From Rana temporaria (Eukaryota > Chordata > Amphibia > Anura > Ranidae), in assembly GCF_905171775.1 (NCBI RefSeq), contig NC_053489.1, forward strand, positions 150,497,142 to 150,561,141: a stretch of DNA of 64,000 nucleotides. Reading direction: 5' to 3'. Positions within the stretch are counted from its first letter, which is position 1. Every line of letters starts with the position of its first letter. A program made the position numbers and the translations under genes. Under the pieces are notes generated by a model. It saw only the letters and a program-made list of their open reading frames with translations, had not been told where the DNA came from and did not search any database. Of this stretch, positions 34,384 to 46,300 are shown piece after piece.

Positions 34384-34608
34384 TATAAAGCCTCATACAC
34401 ATCATTATTGGATTATCCGACGGGAATTGTGTGATGATCATGGCAGGCTCTTGTCGGAAAATCCGACCGTTTGTATACTCCATCGTACAATTGTTGTCGG
34501 ATTTTCCGCCAACAAATGTGGGATGGCATGCTTTAAAATTGTCTGCCAAAAAATGTGTGTTGATGTGAGAAAAAACAGCTCTGTTAAAAGTCCGGGAAAT
34601 AACCTTCA

Positions 34609-34878
34609 GGCCGCGTACACACGACCGAGAAACTCTACGGGCGAAACACATTGTTTTCCCCGTCGAGTTCCTTGTTCGGCTGTCAAAAAACTCATCGAGC
34701 CAAATTTTCCCATTGCCCGTCGAGGAAATAGAGAACATGCTCTCTTTTTGGCTCGACGAGTTTCCCGACGGGTTTCTCGGCGAAAAGTCTACACACGACC
34801 GGTTTTCTCGGCAGAATGCGTCTCCCATCGAGTTTCTTGCTGGATTCTGCCGGGAAAACCGTTCGTGTGTACGCGGCC
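34609..34878. mobile_element. PIF/Harbinger-like MITE, type C (270 bp)
   Basis: Ends are GGCCGCGTACACACGACCGA and GGCCGCGTACACACGAACGG (reverse-complemented), with TCA at 34606-34608 and 34879-34881. The interior consists of 'gtcgagttcc', 'gaaactc' and 'ggaaatagagaacatgctct' blocks. Relatives are at 51662-51932 and 58844-59089. Confidence 0.9.
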
Positions 34879-34881
34879 TCA

Positions 34882-35353
34882 CAGAGCTAGAAGATTTTGT
34901 TTTTAGCAGAACTGCAAAAGATACTGACTTTTCCAGATTAAATACAATTGCTAAAAATGTTTTAATTTCTTTAGCAGTGATTCTTGGCTGAAGATTTTAT
35001 ATAAAACAATCTTTCACTGCAAATTACTTTTCATAATGATGATGGTTATTGTTATTAACTTTTTTTATATCCTGTTTATGATGAACAGGAACTTCTGAAA
35101 AAATATTAGCTGACATCATTAAAAAAAAGTACAAGTATTCCATCAGAAAAGATCCCTTTAATGAGAGATTGTCACACTAATGCAAAACTGCGTTGCTTTG
35201 GAATTAAACACTGTACATGAAAATAGAATTGTAAAACTCAAAATATATTAAATTAAGCTGGTGGAATTTAGCATTAACATCTTTCTCAGCTTCTCTGCCA
35301 GTATAATGATACACACAAGGATTACCTGCACAGCTCAGGATAAGAATTTATTA
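34882..35353. other. AT-rich sequence, nothing recognised
   Basis: No ORF content, repeats or ends seen. Confidence 0.4.
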
Positions 35354-36013
35354 AAGTGATACTAAAGATTATTTATTTTTTATTTTAATATAAAGGGGAG
35401 GTATACTTACCTGCTCTGTGCAACAATATTGCTTTCATTCTCTTCTGGCAGTCATCACCGTTATTGTTGGCTCCTTCCTTTTTTGGGTGACTCCTGTAGC
35501 AAGCCGAGCTAAGAAGACATTCACACATGTGTGATCCTGTTGTGTCCTGAGATGGGCTGTGTGTGTCCATAGACACACAAACCACCACTAAGCTAAGTGT
35601 AGGGAGCGGTGCTGGAGCCAGAGGCAGTGCTGGAGCCAGGTAAGTGTTTAGACCACTTTCCCACTGGAGGCATTTTTCAGGTGACTGTAAAGCACCTGAA
35701 AATGCCTCATCTGCAATGAGGGCTTTCACACTGGGGCAAGCAGCTTCTTTGAGGCTCTTTAGGAGCGGTGTATACACCGTTTCTAAAGCGTCTCTGCCCA
35801 TTGAAATCAATGGGCAGCGCCGCCAAAGTGCCTGCAAAGCGCCTCGGCAGCAGTACTTTGCGGGCGCTTTTAAACTTTTATTCAGCTGCTAGCATATGTT
35901 AAAAGCGCCCCGCTAGCAGCCGAAAAGTGCCTCTAAAATTATGGTAAAGCAATGCACGTATTCTAGGCTTTGTGGTATAGGTACAACATATACAGGAAGG
36001 TTTACTTCCTCTT
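35354..36013. mobile_element. Composite of two frog-type MITEs
   Basis: Starts 'ttaaagtgatactaaag' like 33905. From about 35645 it becomes a second element type containing 'gggctttcacactgggg', 'ccattgaaatcaatgggcag' (a palindrome) and 'gccccgctagcagcc'. It returns to the first type's end ('tttacttcctctttaaa'). The second is probably nested in the first; exact junctions are not resolved. Confidence 0.45.
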
Positions 36014-36686
36014 TAAAGCGTTTGTTAACCGATAAAAAGATCCTGTTCCTTAAAAGCATGTTATACAGCACAGTGCGTGTGCTGTGTATTTTGGCCCCAT
36101 GTATCACCTGAAATACCTGGCTGATCCTGCCAGTTTTTACCCTCCCCTCTGTACGCTGACCACAATATATCAGTGCTGCTGAGCCCTGACACCATTGTCA
36201 GCATACGTACCTCTGTTATACGATGCTATCTGCATCTCTCCCTGTGTCTCCTCTGTCCTCCTCCTACCCTCCCTGCTTCTCATCTCTCACTATCGCTGAC
36301 CTGCTCCTGTCCCCACTGCTTCAAAATTAACGGATTATTAAATCATCCCCTCTGTCAGATAAAAAGCTGTGTCCTAGTGCCTGTGCTTTATAAAAAAACA
36401 ATTTCTACCTGTTTTAACAGGGTCTTCCAGCGATCACATGATTCCAGGCTCTCTGCTTCTCTCCTCGCCTACTCCCTTGCTTACGTCAGCAGGGGAATAT
36501 CGGCCACACCCCCTGGAGATATCACCCCCTGGAGATATCCGAGTCTGGAGTCAACTTTGGAGCTGGGAGATGCTGTTAAAACAGGTAGAAATATATATTT
36601 TTTTATAAAGCACATGCACTAGGATGCAGCTTTTTAGCTGACAGAGGGGATGATATAAAGATGTAATAGTGGCTTAACAATCACTT
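36014..36686. mobile_element. MITE, TAAAGYGWTTGTTAA ends
   Basis: Left TAAAGCGTTTGTTAACC resembles the right end reversed, TAAAGTGATTGTTAAGCC. Inner inverted segments include 'aaacaatttctacctgtttt' and 'aaaacaggtagaaatatat'. Non-coding. Confidence 0.65.
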
Positions 36687-36689
36687 TAT

Positions 36690-37230
36690 GCTCTGACAAA
36701 AAACAAACAAACCTGGAAGCAAATTGGTTTCTATGCAAAGCTGCACCAGACTTTGAACTCTCCAGTTTTAGTAAATAGACACCATTTGAGAGGCCTAAAA
36801 TCTAGGGAGCACCTTCAGGCTTGCAAGCGGTAAAAATTATACATCAAATTTCCGGACTTTCTGACACATTTTTAGAGGCACTAGGACAGAAGGAACACCC
36901 ACAAAATGACAACATTTGGAAAGCAAACAAGGTATTTTATAAGAGGCATAGTGAGATAAAAAAAATGCCACACGTTTTTAGAAAATGCAGAATTAAAATG
37001 AAAATGTTTTTTTTTGACAAGTTGTCAATTTAATAAGATATTTCCCTCACCCAGCATTGTTATATTTAGAATTGCACCCAAACACATTCTGCTACTCCTC
37101 CTGCTACTTCTCCACATGTGTGATATAATTACAGTGTTTGAACTGATTATGTACCTGATATTATATCATGTGTATCACAAAAATCAACCAATATTGTATT
37201 AAAACAGTGTACTGTAATGCTCACCTCTGT
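36690..37230. other. AT-rich sequence, nothing recognised
   Basis: No repeat or coding structure found. Confidence 0.35.
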
Positions 37231-37238
37231 ACAAGTGG

Positions 37239-37855
37239 CAGTGGTGGCTGTTTTTTTTTTGGGGGGGGGGGCGGCAAACAACAACCCCCCCCCCCCCCCC
37301 CACTGTTGGTCGGTCGGCTGGCAGCGTCCCCCCTACACACTTACCCCATCAGTTGCAGGCATGTGGGCGGGCTCCTACTGGCGGCGGGCAGCGGCCGGGC
37401 TCCTATGAGCGGGTTGTGGGCTCCTATGGGCAGTGGGTTGTGGGCTTCTATTGGTGGGTTTCAGGCTCCTATGGCCAGCGGGTTGCTGGCTCCTATGGGT
37501 GGCGGGCAGCAGCTCCTGTGTCCTTTCTGCATTACCTCCACTTCCGCCGTGCGGCTCCTCCCTCTTCCTCCTAGGCGTCCAATAGGATCACCTGTCCTTT
37601 CAGCTAATCGGGTGACCAGTGAGGAGGATCAATATTCGCTGTTGTAACACACCTGGGTGGGCTCGGATCGCACTCTCTCAGACCTAAGCCCACCCTATAT
37701 TTAAGCCTAGTGGAGCCTCTGGCTAAGCGGTGCTTCAAAAAAAAAAACAGCCCCCCTTATTGGAATCCATGTGCCAGTGTCCTGAAAGGGGCCGGATGCA
37801 TGGATAAGGGAGGGGGGTTGGTGCCCCTGCGCCCTTAATGGATGGGCCGCCCCTG
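37239..37855. mobile_element. Non-autonomous hAT element (617 bp)
   Basis: Left CAGTGGTGGCTG and right (reversed) CAGGGGCGGCCC, flanked by ACAAGTGG (37231-37238) and GCAAGTGG (37856-37863), an 8-bp duplication with one mismatch. It contains a run of 12 G followed 14 bases later by a run of about 18 C, and 'gggctcctatggg' repeats. Confidence 0.75.
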
Positions 37856-37886
37856 GCAAGTGGTCAGGGAATATAGCTTAGTGTAA

Positions 37887-38448
37887 TGCCGCATACACAC
37901 GATCGTTTTTCGGTTTCTAAAAAATTACGTTTTTCAGGCTCTAAAAAAAACTACGTTTTTTTTAACCCAATCAATAAAACGGCCTTGCCTACACACGATC
38001 GTGAAAAAAAAATGCTCTAGCAAAGCACGGTGACGTACAACACGTAAGACGGCACTATAAAGGGGAAGTTCCATTTGGATGACGCCACCCTTTGGGCTGC
38101 TTTAGCTGATTTCGTGTTAGTAAAAGACGATTCGCACTTTTCAGTCTGTTATAGCGTGATGAATGTGCTTACTCCATTACGAATGGTAGTTTTACCAGAA
38201 CAAGTGCTCCCATCTCATAACTTGCTTCTGAGCATGCGCGGATTTTTCACGTTGTTAAAGCCCACACACGACTATTTTTTACAACCCGAAAAGCGACAAC
38301 GTTAAAAACGTTGTGAAAAAATAGAGCATGTTCGAATTATTTTTTTTTGCCCGTTTTTCAGAACCCAAAAAATGCTCCGAAGCCCACACACGATCGTTTT
38401 TAATGACATTAAAATAAACTTCATTTTTTAGAACCCGAAAAAATTCAT
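37887..38448. mobile_element. PIF/Harbinger-like MITE, type B, right end lost
   Basis: Left end TGCCGCATACACACGATCG preceded by TAA. The interior is the reverse of 19551-20119 ('ggaagttccatttggatgacgcc' region). Similarity stops at 'gaacccgaaaaa' without the terminal repeat. Confidence 0.78.
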
Positions 38449-38639
38449 CTATAGCACTCCCCATTCCTATGACATGAAAAAGCCTACTGGTACAAGATTG
38501 CCCCTAGAAGTGATGCACAATGCTATGTTCATTGGCCAGGAAGTACAGGAGGCTAAACAAAAGTTTTCCTTTAATTCTAGGTATGCAGAGGATAAATGAG
38601 ACTGATGTCACACAAAAATGTAGTCAGTGGGACGTGCAG

Positions 38640-39310
38640 ATGGGTCAGATTTGGCTGAAGTAGAGACATGGTCAGCAAACAGGTGAAGGTTTGGTCCAGG
38701 CAGCAAGCAGAAGCCTGGACAATAAACAGACCAGGGTCAGTTTAGAGGGCAGGCAGAGGCAACATTGCACTGCTGTCGCAGCAATCAAGAAATCTGTTTC
38801 TGTCTGCACTGGTCTGGGGATGCTGGGACCGGTTTGGCTAAAGTTCAGGAACACTGTTGCTGGCTTACACTGGTCTGGGGAAACTGGGACTGTTGTGGTG
38901 GCGATCAGGGACTCTATTGCTGGATACACTAGTCCAGGGATAAGCAATTAGCGGACCTCCAGCTGTTGCCAAACTACAAGTCCCATCATGCCTCTGCCTC
39001 TGGGTGTCATGCTTGATGCTGTCAGAGTCTCGCTATGCCTCATGGGACTTGTAGTTTGGCAACATCTGGAGGTCCGCTAATTGCTTATCCCTGCACTAGT
39101 CTATTGATGCTGGGACTGGTGTTGTGGGGATCAAGAATAATGTTGCTGGCATAAAAAGGTCCAGTGACACTGTACTGTGTGGCAGTGATTAGGAACACGT
39201 TTTCTGGCTGCACTGACGATTCTTTACTGTGGTAGTGGCAATCGAGGACATTGGCTGGCTGCACTGGTATGGCAACACTGTACTGGTTTGACTAGTAATC
39301 AGGAAAAAAG
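38640..39310. repeat. Degenerate tandem repeat, unit about 65 bp
   Basis: Repeated phrases 'cactggtctggggatgctgg', 'actgttgtggtggcgatcag' and 'gaacactgttgctggc' recur about seven times with drift. Interrupted by the MITE at 38935-39093. Confidence 0.65.
38935..39093. mobile_element. Palindromic hAT MITE (159 bp)
   Basis: Terminal inverted arms of about 60 bp begin CAGGGATAAGCAATTAGCGG. CACTAGTC flanks it exactly on both sides (38927-38934 and 39094-39101), the 8-bp hAT duplication. It inserted into the tandem repeat around it. Confidence 0.93.
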
Positions 39311-39337
39311 TTCTAACAAACATGCAAACCCTATTAA

Positions 39338-40540
39338 CCACTTAAGGACCACCCACTGTATATATACGTCCTCTTTTTAAACATGGATATCTCAGTAACG
39401 GCAGCAGCTGCTGCCACAACTGAGATATCCATGTTTTCAGCTGGCGGCCGTGTAAACGATAACGGCGGTCTCCGCGGCGGATTCGCCGCGAGATCGCCGT
39501 TATCGGTGGCGGGAGAGGGGCCCCCCCCCCTCCCGCCGCTTTTCCGCGCCCTCCGCCGCTTACCGGAGCCGTCGGTAGCGGCGGAGGAGATCCGATGCTG
39601 CCGCCTTGTGTGTGAGGACTTCAGTGAGGGCAAGATGGCCCCCACCCGTCCTCATAGCTCTGCTGGGCGGAAGTGACGTCAAAACGTCAGTCCCGCCCAG
39701 CCTCTTAAAGAGACAATTTTTTTTCTGTCATTTTTTTAAATGACAAATTTTCCTTTTTTTTTTTTTTTTTTGCATTTAAGCCTAAATATGAGATCTGAGG
39801 TCTTTTTGACCCCAGATCTCATATTTAAGAGGACCTGTCATGCTTTTTTCTATTACAAGGGATGTTTACATTCCTTGTAATAGGAATAAAAGTGATCATT
39901 TTTTTTTTTTTATATTTTAGTGTAAAAAATAATAAAATCAATAAAATTAAATAAGAAAACAAAAAAAAAATTTTTTTAAAGCGCCCCGTCCTGACGAGCT
40001 CGCGCGCAGAAGCGAACGCATACGCAAGTAGCGCCCGCATATGAAAACGGTGTTCAAATCACACAAGTGAGGTATCGCCGCGATCGTTAGAGCGAGAGCA
40101 ATAATTATAGCCCTAGAGCTACTCTGTAGCTCAAAAAATGCAACTTATAGAATTTTTTAAACGTCGCCTATCTAGATTTTTAAGGGTAAAAGTTTGACGC
40201 CATGCCACGAGCGGGCGCAATTTTAAAGCGTGACATGTTGGGTATCATTTTACTCGGCGTAACATTATCTTTCACAATATATAAAAAAATTGGGCCAAAT
40301 TTATTGTTGTCTTATTTTTTAATTCAAAAAAGTGAATTTTTTCCAAAAAAAGTGCGCTTGTAAGACTGCTGCGCAAATACGGTGTGACAAAAAGTATTGC
40401 AATTACCGCCATTTTATTCTCTAGGGTGTTAGAAAAAAAAAATATATAATGTTTGGGGGTTTTAAGTAATTTTCTAGCAGAAAAAAATGTTTTAGTCTTG
40501 CAAACACCAAATCTGAAAAACACCTGTGGTCTTTAAGTGG
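39338..40540. mobile_element. Non-autonomous piggyBac element (1,203 bp)
   Basis: Ends are CCACTTAAGGACC and (reversed) CCACTTAAAGACC, each bordered by TTAA (39334-39337 and 40541-40544). The interior has three perfect or near-perfect hairpins (39381-39437, 39778-39835, 39850-39890), a GC-rich block and T runs. No transposase. Confidence 0.9.
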
Positions 40541-40544
40541 TTAA

Positions 40545-40985
40545 AGTCTTTGATACACGAACATGAAAAATCAAAAGTGCTAACTTTAAAGGCTTATATG
40601 CAAGTTATTGCCATAGAAAGTGTATGGGGACCAGGGGACTGCCCTAGAGGACATGTATCAATGCATAAAAAAGTATGGAACAGGATGTGGGGGGCAAGCA
40701 CCCTTCCCCCCCTAAACCATACCAGGCCACATGCCCTCAACACAGGGGAGGATGTTTTGGGGGCCCCCAGATCCCGCCCCCCCATGTGAATGGTATCGCG
40801 TACATTGTACCCTCTACCCATTCACCATAACCACCGTCTAAGAATCTGGCAGTGCATTATTGAGCACTCCATGGCACTCAAATTTTCCACGAACACCCCA
40901 TTTGTTCGGTTCGTCTGCAGACAAATGAACACCCTATGTTCGTGTTGAACTTACATTCGATTTAAACATTGGGACCATTCCTACA
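40545..40985. other. Fragment of an unclassified frog dispersed repeat
   Basis: Contains 'aaaatcaaaagtgctaactt', 'aagttattgccatagaaag' and 'accataccaggccacatgcc', text typical of an abundant frog non-coding transposon from memory. Ends not found. Confidence 0.35.
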
Positions 40986-41182
40986 GCTAACTGATGTGAG
41001 TGGAAACAGAGCACTGGCTGCATCATGCAGCTCTTATTTACATGTGTGATTGCTGTGATTGGTCACAGCAATCACATGTACAGGGCCAATTTTCTTAGCC
41101 CGGTACCTCGTTCTGTGATCTGCTGTGTCCGATATATATCATGATCACATGATCATGTTCTCTAGAGCCAGACAGTAAGTGG
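40986..41182. mobile_element. piggyBac-like terminal fragment
   Basis: Ends 'agtaagtgg' before TTAA (41183-41186), as in the other piggyBac ends here. Contains the hairpin 'tgtgattgctgtgattgg' / 'cacagcaatcacatgta'. The other end is missing. Confidence 0.45.
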
Positions 41183-41186
41183 TTAA

Positions 41187-42246
41187 AGAACAATAGGCGA
41201 GGGGAAATGTCCCAATGGGGACACCTATTATCTCTCACATCCTATTTTACCTCTAGAACAAAAAGTGACATTTCTCTACCAGGGACATAGACAGCAACAA
41301 GACTAGGCAGAAGTTCCAACCTTTCCCCTCTTTATCCAACTAAAAAAAGTTTGACTGGAGTTTAATTTTAATTTATGTAATTTTTGTAATAACGTACCCT
41401 TCTTCATTTAATGTTCATATATTAAAGTGACACATACAGATAGTATATCTGCTCAGGTCTGCTGAACCAGAGCTCTTTTTTAGTTCATACCTTTTTTGTG
41501 GCAATGTGCCCATATCTTCTTGATGCACCTGTGAAATTAAAGAATTTCTCAAGGTCACTAGGTGTACTGTATATCCATAAGAATGCCCCTATATAGAAAT
41601 GCCTGTGCCTCCTGGAGGCTCTTTTAAGCCTTGGGCATTGCACTGTGCAATGGAAAGCACTGAGGAGGAGCTGCAGCAAATATAGTATTTAGAAGTGATA
41701 AGCAATATATTAAAAGAGAAAAAAAAACTATAATATATGGATTGAAGTTTACCATGCCTGGGGCTATCCTGGCCCTTGAGAAGAATGGACATGAAGAAAT
41801 GATTGTCTATACAAGTCAGATACCCTGCTGGGGATGTTGCAGACTCTAGAGCAGGGCCACAGAGAATGCTTTAACCAGTAGATGGGGTTGTGGTCTGGGT
41901 CTACAATAATATAGTGCACATGGCTATGGGCCATATCACTGTCTTCTTGAAGTTCAGATGCTATGGCCAACTGCCCATAGACCTCCTGTTGAACTCCTCA
42001 GAACGCTCAGTGAGTGGGTGCAGGAGCAGTGGGAATGGTTGAGAAAAGATAAACAGATAGTCCTGAAGAAGCATACAGAGTTGGTCTTTGGACTCTTCCA
42101 AGGGTACAGATTCCAGCCTGGGTAAAGTGGGTATAGTTGGCTCTATTAACCTTCAACCACCTGAGGCTTTGTGGCCTCAATCAGGAAATGACAGTACTGA
42201 AGGTGACCCCATGGAGGACAGTGAGATTCCCCGCCCAATGCAAGCC
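41187..42246. other. Nothing recognised
   Basis: Stop-rich on both strands, with no repeat pairs seen. The Penelope terminal repeat begins abruptly at 42247. Confidence 0.35.
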
Positions 42247-43189
42247 GACCACGTGATGCGGAAGTGATCCCTGCGTCCCAGTGACGAGCCTATAGATTGT
42301 GTTTCCCGCAGCGGTTTGATGTCACGCTGCGGGACTCTATTTATTTTGTACTTACGCCATGATGTGAGCAATATAGAAGTATATTAACGCCATTATAAGC
42401 GTTTCTCGGCATACGTCCCGCCAGCGCATGCGCACTTGCACTGGCTTGTCCCAGAATGAGGCTTGGTTTATCCAGTCATGCGCAGGCACGGCTGGTGACA
42501 TCAGCTCCTCTCACATTGGCGTTTTGCTATTTAAGGGGGGTGATTCGGTGTGTTGCCTGTGCCCCAGAGGAAGCGATTTGTCGCGAAACCAGGTCGGGCG
42601 GAACGTGCATCTACATCGGTATCACCCCCCGTTGACTGCATTTTTCCACACCATTGATGGGCTGTTTGGTCTGCTTCCGGCCGGAGCTTTAACTTGATAA
42701 GCCTGTCAAACACTGCTAAATTGTAAGTGTGCTTTTGTCTTAGTTTTTAAATAAATCAATTTTTACGGATTTACACTATTGTGGCCTCCTATGTTTTTTA
42801 TGTGGTATGGTCATCGTATCCTCTAACACGGGAGTGCAACCGAGATCGTTATCCGGATTGTCCATACAAGCCTTTACTCCGTAGAGTTTAAAATCTTCAT
42901 GCTACCTGGGGTCTTCTTTTAACTAAGAGACCACCGGGAATCTGGTAAGCAGATTCATTACTCGTTTGGTGGAGGTCTCTTCTTCTTTTTTTTGGATTGT
43001 CACTTACCAATATGGACTTTTCTTTTCATATTCACTGGTGAAAGGACTTTTTTGTTTCCATTAAGGACTTTTTTCTGATAATTTGTTGTTCATTTATATT
43101 CATCATATTTTTCACGGATGATTTACTTTATTCGTTTTTGGACACATTTATGTATTTTTATTATGTGTAGCGCATCTTGTTTTTTCTCT
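42247..43189 (+). repeat. Penelope-like element, left long terminal repeat (pLTR)
   Basis: This 943-bp block is repeated directly at 47566-48509, with only about six differences noticed by eye. It contains the TATA-like TATTTAAG at 42528-42535, a hammerhead-type motif starting 26 bp further on (42561-42599), AATAAA-type signals near 42750, and a T-rich 3' part. The left copy appears truncated at 42247: the right copy is preceded by element sequence not found here. Confidence 0.9.
42561..42599 (+). ncRNA. Hammerhead-like ribozyme motif in left pLTR
   Basis: GCCC, then CAGAGGA (standard core CTGATGA: one change at an invariant base, one at a tolerated base), then A, stem II GCGA-TTTG-TCGC, GAAA, CCAG, GTC, GGGC. 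Stem I pairs GCCC with GGGC. The T-to-A core change probably lowers or abolishes activity. Confidence 0.6.
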
Positions 43190-43365
43190 ATGTTTTCACT
43201 GTTTATATATACCCAGTAAGGTGCAGCTTCACTTTATCACATTTGATTGTCACACATTATCATTTATTTTCTATCACTTAACATATTAGCGCAGTTGATT
43301 TCCCATTTTTTTCACATTTTTGTCTTTATATACATCACAACTGCAGCTTTTTTCTCCATTTTATT

Positions 43366-46300
43366 ATGGATGTTTTTGACTTTCGTTCCAAACGAGTAGT
43401 TAATTTAGAAGGGGTTTTTGACTCTACCCCTATTACCCCAGGTACTGATGTAGGGGGTCTGTTCTTGCGACTCAAAAACTTATTGGTAGCTGAAATACAC
43501 ACCCAATGGGATGTCGCTTTCCTAGAGACTTACATTAAGGGGTCCATGGTACCACGAAGCCTCAGATGGGAAGTGTCGCCCCACCAGGGTGACACCGACC
43601 TTGTCGGTTGGTACAACTATTTCAATGAGTCAGGCATAGCTTTCTTGCGATTTCTCCTGAAAAGGAGGGTCGATAAGCTGGCTAGATTGGATGATGACAT
43701 TAAGCTTGTTAAAGATCTCCTCACACCGTTTAAAAACGGAGACGAGTATAACATCCATTGCACTAATTTGCTCAAAACACTGGATAAGGAGGAGAAGGAA
43801 TAAAAAGCCAAAAAGAAAAAGAAGTTCATTAGGGACAGCGATGATTACAAATCAGGTCTTGTATTCTTATGGCAGAAAAAGCTCTCCCTTAATAACGAGG
43901 GTGATTCAACTATGGACACCACGCCACAACCTTCTAGTGGCGTGATCCCCCCCCCCGACACCCATCTCCTCATTACCACGTGTTATTTCATATCCCCCTC
44001 GCCAGGGGGTTCCAACTCAAGTTCCCAATAATACCCGGAAAACTAAAGGTCCTCCTAGGGGACCCAATCAGAGGGGGTCAGGTCCTAAAGGGTCGTATAA
44101 TGGGAATAATTTAGGACGTGGTGTGGTACACTATGACCAACCCTCATCTCCCCGGACATGGACGAGAATTCCAGACAATCAGAGGATTCCCCCTCCTAAT
44201 ATGGGCTTTCCTGGTTCCAATTATGGGTATCAACAGGATTTTGGTCAAGGCGGTTATGGTTTCAATGTTCCAACTCAAAATCGCTTTCTGCCCCTATCCG
44301 AATTTGATAACATTAATGGTTATACACCTAGTAGGGCGGGTTTTGGTTTTTCTAATCCAACAAGGAACCCATTCCCTTACCCTCCAGGTTACCCAGAGAT
44401 GTCCGGTGCCCATCAGGGTTCTAATTACCCTGTTAACCCCCCTATTAATCCATTTAATCAGAATTGGGATTTTCGCAGGGCCCCTCCCGATCAGGGAGGC
44501 CACACAGGACGAAGAGAGGCACCCGAGGGGGGAGGAGGGCCCAGTCGTCCAAAACGAAAGAGAACCTAGGAATAGGCATTTTCAATCTTAGCCAACAGAC
44601 ATTGACTAATTCGGAGACTAAGCTTCTAGATAAAGGACTGAAATACGCCCCACCTAGAAATCTTAGCAAGTTCCAAACATATATGGACGTACACAAATTT
44701 ACCAGACGCCTAAGTATAAAGCGATACTTTCTCTCCAATCCCCTCTCTAGTCAACAGACTGTCAATGAGTTTCAACACTCATCTTTGGCTAATGCCTCAT
44801 TATTTAATCCGCCAGGTGCTCTAGCCCCGAGTATAAAGGTATTCAGGGATGTCGTCCTGAACGATTTGGATAAGCTTAAGATACGCAAATCCAATTTGAA
44901 CAGGGACTTGACTAGTGGTCTTGAATCCCTATGTCTTAACAAGTCTCTAGTGATTAGACCAGCCGATAAGGGCGGTGGTATAGTCATCCTTGATCAGAGC
45001 GACTACTTAAAGGAAATGCACCGTTTGGTTGATGATGAGGACACCTATACTCCCCTTATTAGGGACCCAGTAGTCAGCTATAAAAAAGAACTTGAAGGGC
45101 TGGTCAAGCGGGGGCTCCAGAGGGGCATTCTGGCATTCTGAACAGCAAGGAAGCACTCTTCCTGGTACCGAGTGCCCCTAGGACTCCCGTTATATACTAT
45201 CTACCCAAAATCCACAAGAATCAAACTTGCCCCCCGGGACGGCCCATTGTGAGTGGTATCGATTCCATCACGTCCCGGGTGGGCAAGTACATTGATTTTT
45301 TCCTGCAACCACTTGTACAGAAAATCCCCTCGTACATCAGAGATACGAAGCAGGTGATCAACACACTAGCCAGTATCTCTCCCAAGTCAGGTATATGGAT
45401 GGTCACAGCTGATGTGACCTCCCTCTACACCATAATTCCACATCACTTGGGACTTGAGGCTGTATTGTTATACTTGACAAGACAGTCTGGTCTGGTACAG
45501 ATACAAATAGAGTTTATTATGACTCTATTGAAGTATGCGGCCACTCATAACTACTTCCTGTTTGATAACATCTTCTATAGACAGGATAGGGGTGTGGCCA
45601 TGGGGGCTAAATATGCCCCCAGCTTGGCCAATCTGTTCATGGCCAAGTGGGAGGAGGATGTCATCGATTGCCAACGTCGACCGGAGATAATACTCTGGTC
45701 GAGGTATATTGATGACGTCCTCCTCCTTTGGGATGGCAGTGAGTCGGATCTTCTCATTTTTATGGCCCACTTGAATCAGAATACCAGGGGCATCAAATTC
45801 AATTACGAATCTAGCCAACAGTCTATCCATTTTTTGGATCTCCAGATCACCATCGATAATGGTAGATTTGTGACATCCACCTTCTTTAAACCAACTGACC
45901 GCAACTCATACATACCTTTGGACAGTTGCCATTTGCCAGCATGGTTAAAATCTGTCCCTCTGGGCCAATTTATGCGCCTCAAACGCAATTGTTCCAACCC
46001 CCTGATGTTTGAAGAGCAGGCCTTAGTCCTTTCTAAAAGGTTTGAGGAGAAGGGATATGACAAGTCTACTCTCTCACAGGCAATGGAGAGAGCTAGAAAC
46101 ACCGATAGGCCAACATTACTGGCAGACAAGGCCAAAGGGTCTCCAACTGAGAGTTATTCTCTACCCTTTATCACCACATTTTCTGTTCAACACTTCAGTG
46201 TTAAGAAGCTTATCCAGAAGCATTGGCACATTTTGACAACTGATCAGGTCTTAGCGCCATTGCTTCCGGCTAGACCCAATGTGGTTTTTAGGGGTGCGTC

